Part shown: in pieces, positions 43,193-53,216 of the stretch
Layout: each line of letters opens with the position of its first letter
How positions within the stretch are numbered: position 1 is the stretch's first letter
Source: Megalobrama amblycephala
Taxonomy: Eukaryota > Chordata > Actinopteri > Cypriniformes > Xenocyprididae
DNA: 64,000 nucleotides
NCBI RefSeq assembly: GCF_018812025.1
Contig: NC_063061.1
Coordinates: 33,310,640 to 33,374,639, forward strand
Direction of reading: 5' to 3'
Made by a program: the position numbers and the translations under genes
Notes under the pieces: generated by a model
Told to the model about the DNA's origin: nothing
Databases searched by the model: none
Seen by the model: the letters and a program-made list of their open reading frames with translations, nothing else

Positions 43193-45715
43193 GGGTCATT
43201 CTACAGAAACGTCCACTTTTGGTATGACAAAATGTCTTAAAATGTATTTCTTTTTCTAACATTTAAACTTAGACCACATTATTATATTACACTTGGACTT
43301 TATGAATACACATAAATGGCAGCTTAATGATTTTTTATATTTTTTGTACATTTATTTAAAGACTGCATGTCCCCATTTTTTGTCACTGGTGTTACCTTAT
43401 TTCTCTGGCATTTTTAAACATTTTTATGAAATATTATTTCTCAATTTTTTAAGTACATGCAGTCAGAGTTACAGAATAATAATGATAATGTAAAAAATAA
43501 GGAGATTATGTGTTTTTTATTTTAATCAGGTTAGTTAAAAGTGTGATTGAATGATGATAATTCAATTTGCGCAACCATGTATTTGCTATAACAATGAAAA
43601 TATTGGAAAAACAGTTATAAACTAGTAATGATGCAATCCTTTAAATCTTAATTCTTGAGTGTAGCAGAATTCAATGGATGTAAAATTATTATCATGTCAC
43701 ATATGACACATTTTATTTAATGTGACAGACAAAAAACAGTAACACCAGTGACAAACTGAATCACCAGTGATGTATATGGACCAAAGATCCTTAATTTTTC
43801 AACAAGAATGAAGTAGATTGGACTAAATGTTTACATTTGGTATACAATCAAAGACTTATCATTGACACTTAGTTAAAGCAGTCAGTAAAAGATCATAAAC
43901 AACATTTTAAAAATGTCTGTAAAATACGCTGTCTGTAAAGTCGCTGCACTGAATTTAGCCATATCTGCCCAAAGGAGGATTAACAATGAGATAGAAAAGT
44001 TAGAATCATGTAATCTTAGTGTTATTTTATGCAAAATAACTGAATGAATAGCTTTAAATAAAGTTCATCTATAAACGGGTGATGGATCCGAAATGTTTAA
44101 TATTCATATTCATGCATTTTATTAATATTTATTTTAATCATTTATGGCTTATGATTTATCAATTTTACTTTTGCTTTCATATATTCATGTACTTCTATTT
44201 TATATATATTAATTCTTATGTTTTCAAGTATTTACTTGATATTGTATCCTTATGGTCATTATTCTTTTATATTTAAGAGTTTGTGTACTCGTTATATTCA
44301 ATTAATTGAATATAACGAGTACACATACTCTTAAATATAAAAGAATAATTTAAAGTGTTACAATGTGACAGGTCACGCTGACACTTTTGTGGTTAGACAT
44401 TGGACGCCTGCCAAGTACTGCAGATGTGATGTTTTTCAATATTAGTGCTCATTTGAATCTGATCAAAATATGTCTGCTGACATTAACAGTGTAAGATTTA
44501 CAAAATTCCCTAAGGGTTAAAACAACTATTTTTGGCACTGGACTAGTGGACGACGTAATGGGTGAAATTAACCTTTTATTTTAACAAAAACATCAGTTTG
44601 AGTGGGTTGGGAATTTCCCTGTATGCTTATGATATAATATGGACTGAGTCGTTTTAGCAATTTAGCTTTTGTCTTTGTCTTCCCTTGCTCTCTCTTTAGC
44701 TTCTGCTTCTCTCTCTCATCTGCAAATGTCTTAATTATTGTTCTTTCTTTTTGTTATTTAATTTTCACCTATTGGATACAATACTCAGATTTTAGAATGT
44801 TATTTTACCTTTTGGTTTTATATTTCCTTTATCGATTGAAGTTTGCGTGTGAGGCTAAATTTAGTTGTAATGAATAAATAATTTTTCATCAACTTTATCT
44901 ACTGCCTGGATCTCATTTTCCCAAGTTTTTACATCACGGGTAACACCAGTGACAGTAACACCAGTGACATTTTTCATGAAAAATCCATTTTACAAAATGG
45001 CTGCTGCAAGGTATCAATCCACATGTTGTCAATCATGATATATTCACTAAATTAAGTAGTTTAATTCATTTGTATTCTAGTTTTTTTGTTTTTTTTTTTT
45101 AAATTCCTTAACAATAAAGTAGGTCACACCAGTGACTTCAACTAAAAGCTTCATATGAAATTATGATTTTCTAATTAAAATTTCTGATAACTGAAAAGAG
45201 ATAGTGGACCTTCTATTGGCCTTTCTTTATCGATCTTCAGGAAATAGGAAGAAGGTGTGAAGTCAAGTGATGTCATCAGTGTGATTTTTTTCTTTCAAAA
45301 TAAGAGATTTTTGTTAAAGGTAACACCAGTGACAACACCAGGGGACCACTACATTTATTAAATATTTTATAATATTTATTTGGCATTTGTTTTTTTATGT
45401 CATTTACATTATTTGATAGTTATGCATACATTATTGTAATTGAAATGGTAGAAAAACCTGTTTCTAAACTCAAAATAAAGCACTTTCCCTCTGTACATGA
45501 CTGTGGGGAGGAGCACTTTTGTGGTGTTTGGAATATTTATAATTAATTAAAAAACAAATATTGCCACACTGATGGCTCAAGAAGGTTTAATTGTTCAAAT
45601 AACATATTGTTTCATATTAAAATATATTTAAAAAATTAATCCTAAAGTGTTTTTCAAGTGTAATATTTCTGTAAAGTCTAGGGACAGAAAAGTGGACGTT
45701 TCTGTAGAATGACCC
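43193..45715. mobile_element. Inner element with GGGTCATTCTACAGAAACG ends
   Basis: GGGTCATTCTACAGAAACG at 43193 and CGTTTCTGTAGAATGACCC at 45697-45715 are perfect inverted repeats, extended by TCCACTTTT/AAAAGTGGA. It is flanked on both sides by the same 15 bases, TTAAGCCTCGTTTAC (43178-43192 and 45716-45730). The core carries many GTAACACCAGTGAC motifs and a palindrome. No transposase frame. Confidence 0.75.
44258..44349. repeat. 92-bp near-perfect palindrome
   Basis: Two 46-bp arms meet without spacer at 44303/44304 (centre TTCAATTAATTGAA) with one mismatch. Confidence 0.95.
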
Positions 45716-46388
45716 TTAAGCCTCGTTTACACTGCACGCGTGTGCGGCGCGTTAAGCCTCGTTTACACTGCACGCGTGTGCGGCGCGTTACGGCTGCGAT
45801 GCGGCTACCGGGCAGAGCTGATACGCGGCCACTCTAGTCAATGCTCGTGTTTACACCAGCTGCGCCGCGGTGCGTTTGAGAAGCGTCCCAGAAGCGGCTC
45901 GCCGCGCCGCTTCGCTAAAGATAGGCGCCTCGCCTATTTTTGACGGACGCCGCGTCCAAGACGCGCAGCTCAAATACAAAATAAAGTCAAATTAATCACC
46001 CTGTGTAAAATCCCGTTCATATTTCACGTCACTAGGATGTCAGAAACTGACAACAAGAGATTCGAAGTTGAAAAACTTGAAATTTCTTTGTTTTTGTTGT
46101 CCATAACTGGAATTTTAAGTGTATTAACTTCATCTGCAGGCTACAGTAAAATAAAGTATGGCAAAGCAATAAACACAATTAAACCGGACAAAATATAACA
46201 ATTTAGCCATTAAAAACATGAAAAAGCAACGAAAACAACGTTGGACAGGCAAATCTTGTGGTTTTGGGAATCCAGCCGCTTCGCTTCTGAAATGCTTCTG
46301 GTGTGAGTTGACACCGCGCAGAGGATGGAACAAAACCTTGCCGAAGCCGTAATGCAACGCACACGCGTGCAGTGTAAACGAGGCTTAA

Positions 46389-47238
46389 GTATTTCTCGTA
46401 ATATGTTGATATATTAAATATTTAAGTGTGCTCCACACCCATATTTTTAGCTACGAATTTAATTTCATCAACATACTGCCTCAGAGCAGTTCTAACAGTA
46501 GGACTCAATAAAAAATTCATCGTTTTGTCACTACTATGTTTGAATATCACTATTGCACAAGTGTGATAAAGGTCTCTCTAGCTGCCTTGTATTTTATTTT
46601 TAATCTCAATTTTAAAGGACAACATCCTTTCACACAAATGATCTAATATAACATTTAAGGAAGAGAAAAAATATTTTTGCAGCATATGATCCTTGCAAAT
46701 AATAATAATACTCTTCAAAATTTCTATGCTTTGTTTATGTTAGCCCACTTTTCAGTTCCTTAATGTGTTTATTTATTTTGATGTTATCTTTGCTATTATT
46801 TTTGATTAGATTAAAAAGATTAGAATAGAATACAATTATTGTAGATTAGATCAACAATAAAGTATATTTAAGTATATTATATTCATACTCACCACCATAT
46901 GAAGTATGTGTGATTTTTTTTTTTTTTCTTCTGCAAAACACAAGAATATATTTTAAAGTATGTTTGGGTCCAAACAACATTGAACCTCACTGGCTTTCAT
47001 TTTATGGACATGCACACACATTTATCAAAACATCTACTTTTCTGCAGAAGAAAGACAATCAGGTTTTGAATGACATGATGATGACATAATCTTCATTTTT
47101 GGGTCAATTATCACTATATGAAGGTTGGTTTAAGTAAACCTAGTATATATTGTAGTTTCCATATTAAACCATAATGTATCATTAACTGACAAGTAAATTA
47201 AATCAGCTTAAGTTTCTGTTTCATTTTCTTACATTTTC
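46389..47238. repeat. Segmental duplication upstream of gene G
   Basis: 46565-46800 and 46850-47238 match the region upstream of gene B (10430-10665, 12330-12751). Shared phrases include GCTGCCTTGTATTTTATTTT and TGGGTCCAAACAACATT. Confidence 0.75.
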
Positions 47239-47273
47239 TCATGAAGATCCTCCCCTTTTGAGAATCTATAAAA
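47239..47273 (+). promoter_or_regulatory. Gene G promoter module with TATA box
   Basis: CTCATGAAGATCCTCCCC and TTTTGAGAATC run into TATAAAA (47267-47273), 47 bp before the ATG. The GATAAG element seen in the paralogues is altered to GAGAATC. Confidence 0.65.
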
Positions 47274-47319
47274 TGAGCAATGAAAGAGGTGCAGTATTTC
47301 ATTCACCTCCTGATCAAAG

Positions 47320-47528
47320 ATGGATCTGCAAATCTCAGTTTTTCTTCTCTTCATTCTTTTCACTGCAGGTACAAAGACAAATAATGTTTATGATGTTTTT
47401 GATTACTAATACAGATCATTAGATGTTCTCACTCACTGTCTCTGTTTCATTACTAAAGGACACTCTCTGAGATGTTATGAGTGTACGGATATGACAGGTC
47501 CTTGTGATCAAAAGGTAAAAACATGTCT
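47320..47528 (+). pseudogene. Gene G: Ly6/uPAR-like gene truncated within exon 2
   Basis: Exon 1 (47320-47368) is intact and exon 2 begins at 47459 with RCYECTDMTGPCDQKVKTC. At about 47528, after ACATGTCT, family homology stops and a GC-rich repeat starts. Exons 3-5 are not found downstream. The promoter and signal exon persist, so a fused transcript is possible, but a functional protein is unlikely. Confidence 0.85.
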
Positions 47529-47770
47529 GCTATGGTGGTGCTATGGTGGGTCAGGGGCCGTGGGCTGCCATGGCGGGTCTGGAGCTTCGGGCTGCCATGG
47601 CGGATCAGGAGCCTTGGGTTACCATGGCGGGTCTGGAGCCCTGGTGGGCCCTGGCGACCCCAAAACCCCGCCCAGGAGCTCCCCACCCACCGGTACTGCT
47701 TTTTTCTCCTCCTCCGCCTTCTGGACCCAGCGGAGGAGTGTGGGTCCAGCGTGGAACAGATAAGGACTCC
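47529..47770 (+). repeat. GC-rich 30-bp tandem repeat fragment
   Basis: Units of about 30 bp (GCCATGGCGGGTCTGGAGC core) occur about three times, then CACCCACCGGTACTGC and further GC-rich sequence. It reads open in several frames; the composition differs sharply from its surroundings, so it is an inserted repeat and not a host exon. Confidence 0.6.
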
Positions 47771-48283
47771 ACTGGAGGGGTACGTGGAGTCAAAAAAAAC
47801 ACATATGAGACTTTGATGTGACTTGGTTTTAATATGTTATAAAGTGCATTTTGTTCCATGTCACTGACCCAGAAACTGTGACCTATTTGCAAATGGAAAA
47901 TTAATGTTCTAAAGAAAAAAAAATACCCAAACCACATAAGGGACTTCGCCTCCTCTTTTCACAAGAATAATATGCATCCTCTCAACTCTACACAACTCTG
48001 ATCTGCAAAACACTATGAAGAGCTCCTAAGTGCATGCATTAAATACACAACTGTATGCTTTCTGTAAACTTAAACAATACAACCAATCCATAAATACACA
48101 CTGTCACGATCATGTTCTGTTTTGTCTTGTCTAGTTCTTTTTTAAGTCTTTGTTTTCATTGTCACTGTTTGCTTTAGTCCAGCTCAGTCATTAGTTGTCA
48201 GGGGCTGCTTCTGCAAACTTAAAAATGCTGCCTTTGGAGGATGCATTCAAAGACATGTCCGAATCCATTGTTAGCTTCACTTT
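47771..48283. other. Unassigned intergenic sequence
   Basis: No gene. Contains short phrases (GCTGCCTTTGGAGGATGCAT at 48229) related to 50840-50970. Confidence 0.4.
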
Positions 48284-48652
48284 CCCACATGGAAAAAACC
48301 TATATAAACATATATGTTTCAATATAGGTTTTGATATAGGTTTTACATATATGTGACATATATAAAATTGGCCGTTTTCCTATATTATATGTACATATAT
48401 GTACATATATGCACACATATATGTACACATATATGCACACATATATGTACACATATATGCACACATATATGTACACATATATGCACACATATATGTACAC
48501 ATATATGTACACATATATATATACACATATATGTACATATATGTACACATAATATAGGAAAACGGCCAATTTTATATATGTCACATATATTAAAAACCTA
48601 TATCAAACCTATATTGAAACATATATGTTTATATAGGTTTTTTCCATGTGGG
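48284..48652. mobile_element. Hairpin element with ATATGYAC minisatellite core
   Basis: Arms 48284-48386 and 48551-48652 are about 100-bp near-perfect inverted repeats opening CCCACATGGAAAAAACC and including GGCCGTTTTCC. The core 48387-48550 is built of 12-bp units TATATGTACACA and TATATGCACACA that largely alternate. The long open frames here are repeat artefacts. Confidence 0.9.
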
Positions 48653-49338
48653 ACCAATTTCACGTGTTCGTGTAGCGGTGTGTTTTCTGCGTTGTGTCGT
48701 AATCAAAGACAGACTGCGAAAAATCTTGCCATCAGGTCCTCACTTTATTCTGTATAACACAAATGGCAATATATGAGGACTTGTGCAGCATACAAACAGC
48801 ATGCAGCAGCAACGCACAACGCTGAGAAAGAGAGATATTAAAAGTAACTTAAGTAAAGAAAAATAATCAACGAAACATCTGAATGTACATCACAGAGGGG
48901 TTTTGGATTACAATCATACAAATATATCATGTGAATTCAGCTGTTACATGAAACATGGCCTTAATTGAATCACCGCAAAAACTTTGTGCGACCTACCGCT
49001 GTGATGTCTCATGCAGACTGGGAAGCAGCAAAGTGCGTCAACACCCCAAGTCAGCATGGCGGCAGGAAACCCCAAATATGGTCATGGCAAGTGGAATCAC
49101 AAAATAATTGTCTAAATACATAACTGCTACATTCGCACATACATAAGTTCTTGCATAATTTTTTTCGTTAATTCTTAGTTTTTGCCTTGATAATAGAAAA
49201 TATGAGCTAGGCATCATGTATGACAGTCAAAAATGAGATATGAGCTACAAAATGACCAGATCCTGCCATTAGCTATATAGAAGACATATCTTGTATGTAT
49301 AGGGCTTATATGTGGATATGAAGAAGCAATACAGGAGA
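48653..49338. other. Unassigned intergenic sequence
   Basis: No gene or clear repeat recognised. Confidence 0.35.
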
Positions 49339-49575
49339 CCTATATTTCCTGTATATGCACATATATGCACCTCAATTTTGCCTATATGTGGCATATATAC
49401 GCATATATGCAGCATATATGCAGTATATATACGCATATATGCAGCATATATGCGCATATATGCAGCATATATATTATCATATATGTGCATATATGCAGCA
49501 TATACGTGCATATACGCTGCATATAGGTTTCATATATGCGCATATATCCACATATAGGTTCTTTCCATGTGGGTT
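49339..49575. repeat. Second ATATGCGC-type minisatellite with CCATGTGGG end
   Basis: Short CATATATGCAG/CATATATGCGC units fill 49345-49555, ending TTCTTTCCATGTGGG as the element at 48284-48652 does. The left hairpin arm is not clear, so this is a related, diverged copy. Confidence 0.7.
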
Positions 49576-49601
49576 CTGTCTCCTGAGATAACTTCATCTG
49601 A

Positions 49602-50850
49602 TTTTTTAAAAGCAGAATCCATTGCTGCCTTTGATATCCCACAATCCTATGAGCTAAAAATAAAGATGTATCTGAAAGTTGCAGCTGCTGGTCAGTTTGT
49701 GTGTAAATGTATGTGTATAACCAACGTTTTCCACTTTTGATATCATTTCTAGCTAGATGTTACTATTGTACAAACCCGATTCCAAAAAAGTTGGGACACT
49801 GTACAAATTGTGAATAAAAAAGGAATGCAATAATTTACAAATCTCATAAACTTATATTTAATTCACAATAGAATATAGATAACATATCAAATGTTGAAAG
49901 TGAGACATTTTGAAATGTCATGCCAAATACTGGCTCATTTTGGATTTCATGAGAGCTACACATTCCAAAAAATTTGGGACAGGTAGCAATAAGAAGCCGG
50001 AAAAGTTAAATGTACATATAAGGAACAGCCGGAGGACTAATTTGCAACTTATTAGGTCAACTGGCAACATGATTGGGTATAAAAAGAGCCTCTCAGAGTG
50101 GCAGTGTCTCTCAGAAGTCAAGATGGGCAGAGGATCACTAATTCCCCCAATGCTGTGGCGAAAAATAGTGGAGCAATATCAGAAAGGAGTTTCTCAGAGA
50201 AAAACTGTAGTTAAAAAACTGTTTGAAGTTATCATCTTCTACAGTGCATAATATCATCCAAAGATTCAGAGAATCTGGAACAATCTCTGTGCGTAAGGGT
50301 CAAGGCCGGAAAACCATACTGGATGCCCGTGATCTTCGGGCCCTTAGCTGGCACTGCATCACATACAGGAATGCTACTGTAATGGAAATCACAACATGGG
50401 CTCAGGAATAACACCAGAAAACATTGTCGGTGAACACAATCCACCGTGCCATTCGCCGTTGCCGGCTAAAACTCTATAGGTCAAAAAAGAAGCCATACCT
50501 AAACATGATCCAGAAGTGCAGGCGTTTTCTCTGGGCCAAGGCTCATTTAAAATGGACTGTGACAAAGTGGAAAACTGTTCTGTGGTCAGACCAATCAAAA
50601 TTTGAAGTTCTTTTTGGAAAACTGGGACTATCGCAGTCTACCGCAATATAGTGCAAGCTTTGGTGAGAACCAAACAAAAATTTAAATGGGTACAGTAGTA
50701 ATTTTGCACAAGAAAATGACATCAAAAGTGGAAAATGTTGCTCAAATGCACATTTACACACAAACTGACCAGTAAGCACAACTTTCAGATGCCATCTTTA
50801 TTTTTCTAGCTCAACTGGCAGTGAAGGCAGTGAAGGATGCATCTATGCTG
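49602..50850. repeat. Inverted repeat pair around a Tc1-like insertion
   Basis: 49602-49748 and 50713-50850 are diverged inverted copies (TTTACACACAAACTGACCAG in one, its complement in the other). The Tc1-like piece lies in the loop. Confidence 0.7.
49771..50628 (+). mobile_element. Tc1-like transposon, 3'-truncated
   Basis: Starts after a TA with CAAACCCGATTCC and AAAAAAGTTGGGACA, the terminal repeat of a common teleost Tc1 family. The transposase start (MGRGSLIPPMLWRKIVEQYQ, 50125) is followed by the helix-turn-helix (SSSTVHNIIQRF), the second DNA-binding part (NTIHRAIRRCRLKLYRSKKK) and the beginning of the catalytic domain (VLWSDQSKFEVLFGK), where DQS stands in place of the usual DES. Frames are split by insertions near 50205 and a stop near 50410. 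The sequence leaves the family at 50628, so the second and third acidic catalytic residues and the right end are missing. Confidence 0.88.
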
Positions 50851-52568
50851 CCTTCAAAAATCAATCAGAGGAAGGTATCTCAGGAAACAGGAAGTGAAGC
50901 TAACATTGGATTTGGATGTGCCTTGATGCCTTCCTACCTTGAAATGTTTCCTCTGAAGGCAGCATTTTCCAGTTTTCGGACACAGCCCAAGTCAGCAGCC
51001 TACGTTTTTGGATGTAGCCATAGTCATTAATTAGCATCACACCTGTTTCCTTTTCAGTTGATTACCTTCTTCTGTGTATATAAGCCTTCAGCTCCATTCT
51101 GTTCATTGTCTCATGTTAAAGTCCCCCATTTTGTCCTTTAAAACTCATTTTTGATCACCAAAATTACTAAAAAAATTTCCTATGAAAATAATTTCTAAAA
51201 TAGCTTGAATGTGACTCTACACTCTTGCTTTATTTAGTATACGTGGGCACATATGCAAATTAGCCTATGCCTCCACTCAATCACACCAGCTCAGAGATCC
51301 ACTCGGTCAACCTTACTGTAGTAAACGCTACATAAAAGCAAGTGGAAATATTGGTATAAATCAGCCATATCTGTTTGAACCAGAAACTGATTCAGAAGAA
51401 GACGAGGAAGAGTGAATTATACAGGCTCATCTACAAGTCGACGTATCAGAATGGTAATGCGTTTTATCTATCGCTCTCTACAACGTCGGACACATAACGG
51501 TAATTAATATGATTAGCCTTTTGCTCGACTGTTATCAAACAGCTGATAATGTGTTGCTATAATGTTACACAAACCATGTTCACGTTCGCCATTTCAGAGT
51601 CAGCTGCCTTCTAATGATCAGCATCCAAATGGTTTGAACAACTTAAAACGTCAGTGGAGAAAGGCATAATCATAACATCATAAAATACATAATTCACCTT
51701 CTATATTGCTAAATGTACCTGATTTTTCAGAAAAACAGACAAATATACCAGGATAACATGGCTTCTTCTGCTTCAGAGGTTGACATGATTGGTTACAAGT
51801 TTGTGATGTAAGAAATTTCAAACCACGTTTTTGATACCCAATGGTGTTGACTGATGAATTTGCACATAGTTTGTCTTCAAAAACACCACATAGACATAAA
51901 CAACATTGATTTTTACCACAGGGGGTTAAAGTTATGTGTTTGTAATATATCTCTCAGCGTTTATTAAAGTTGTTTATCGTCATTCTGAGTCAAGCAGACT
52001 ATCACGCTACAACCATGCAGACTGTGATAGAGACTTACAAGGAAGATCATGTTTGTTTTTCCACTTGTTGATTTCTAAAGAATTGCAAAGTGTTACACAG
52101 ACCCACAATGCACACACTCACATGTGCCCACAAACCTACTTTAACAAAAGTTGAGAATGCCAGTTTAAATACTGAATGTTCTCTTGAGTTTGGGAACTTT
52201 CTCTTCTAAAGTGAATTCAATAAACAGTTTAGATGATGAGTTTTTCAGTTGGTTCTACTGACTAACATTCAGGTCACAACAGTGCTGAAAAAATTCAGGG
52301 TTTTTTTTCTCTTGCAAAACAAGTAGCCAAAAAAAAAAAAAAAAAAAACACTGCAACACTTCCTTTACATATGTTTTTCACTATGCAAAATCACATGAAA
52401 TGACAAATGATGTTAAGGTCATTTGATCTAACATGTAATACTTTTTTTTTTTTTCTATGCATATTTATGTTGCTGATTATTACATATAAAAAACATTTTC
52501 TTAAAAACACTAATGTCAGGCAGAAGAGGGAGATTTACATGAGAATTGCAGAAGATCTTATAAAACAT
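50851..52568. other. Intergenic region before element 3
   Basis: No gene. TTAAAGTCCCCCATTTTG at 51116 and ACCACAGGGGGTTAAAG near 51915 may be the ends of a roughly 815-bp repeat, but they are not clear inverted repeats. A and T runs at 52329-52347 and 52441-52454. Confidence 0.4.
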
Positions 52569-52734
52569 TTAAAGGGTTAGTTCAACCAAAAATGAAAATT
52601 CTGCTTACCATGTGCGAGTTGAATATTTATATGCGAATAAAAGTCTGTTCATCATATAAAATGACAGTGTGTCTTTGGACTAAAATGCTCAGTTCACATG
52701 GATTCATTTTACAATCTCTTTATGAACTTTCTGA

Positions 52735-52739
52735 AGCGT
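52735..52739 (+). repeat. Target-site duplication AGCGT, left copy
   Basis: AGCGT precedes the 5' LTR and recurs at 58048-58052 after the 3' LTR. Confidence 0.9.
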
Positions 52740-53216
52740 TGTCACGGAGACGAACTCCGTGATTCCCTCCTCTGGCCATCGGAGGGAACCCTCACCAGAA
52801 TACTGACACACACACACACTCACCCACACTACATTTCCCACAAGCCCGTACCTTGGACTGATTGCACCTGCAGCTGAACCGCGTTATCTGGATTATAAAA
52901 GACTGCCATTCTCACCCATCAGACGCGAAGTCTTGTTTTGCCGAGGTGAACAATTCCGAGCGTTATTTCCTGTCTGATTACTTGTTGCTGTCCTGCCTGT
53001 TTATCCATTTACGACCCATTGCTGCCTACCTTTGACCTGTGCCTGTGTTCCTGATTCTGTGAGTGATATCTGCCAGCCCTGACTTTCTGCCTGTCTGACC
53101 ACGATTCTGCCTATCCCTTATATACCAGTTTGCTCCTGTCTGACCCTGCCTGTACCACTACGATTATTGTAATAAAGCATGCAAATGGATCCCTGTCAGA
53201 GTGATGATTCGTTACA
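52740..53216 (+). repeat. 5' LTR of element 3 (477 bp)
   Basis: TGTCACGG to GTTACA. TATAAAA at 52894-52900 and, about 31 nt from its start, GCGAAGTCTT (52925-52934), the likely start of the RNA. AATAAA at 53171-53176 is the likely polyadenylation signal. ATG codons at 53179 and 53185 begin gag inside the LTR. Confidence 0.92.

Larger units (their letters stand above)
42724..46388. mobile_element. Nested complex of TTAAGCCTCG-ended elements
   Basis: A partial inverted copy at 42724-43192 and a complete 637-bp copy at 45752-46388 face each other. The complete copy has both ends TTAAGCCTCGTTTACACTGC plus CACGCGTGTGCG as inverted repeats and is GC-rich inside. A 36-bp duplication of its tip (45716-45751) precedes it. 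Between them sits a different element, 43193-45715. TTAA at both outer tips could be a target duplication. Confidence 0.7.

Noticed and set aside
47491..47821. GC-rich open frames with CHGGSGA-type repeats after gene G exon 2
   Set aside because: Three overlapping frames and the opposite strand are all open, as expected of a 30-bp tandem repeat. Homology to the Ly6 family stops before it, so it is not a real exon.
48300..48757. Long open frames encoding THICTHIC or YIYVCIY repeats
   Set aside because: They are translations of the ATATGTACACA minisatellite, open on both strands at once; no gene.
51116..51931. A possible MITE with GTCCCCC-type ends
   Set aside because: The two ends are not convincing inverted repeats by eye and no target duplication is visible.
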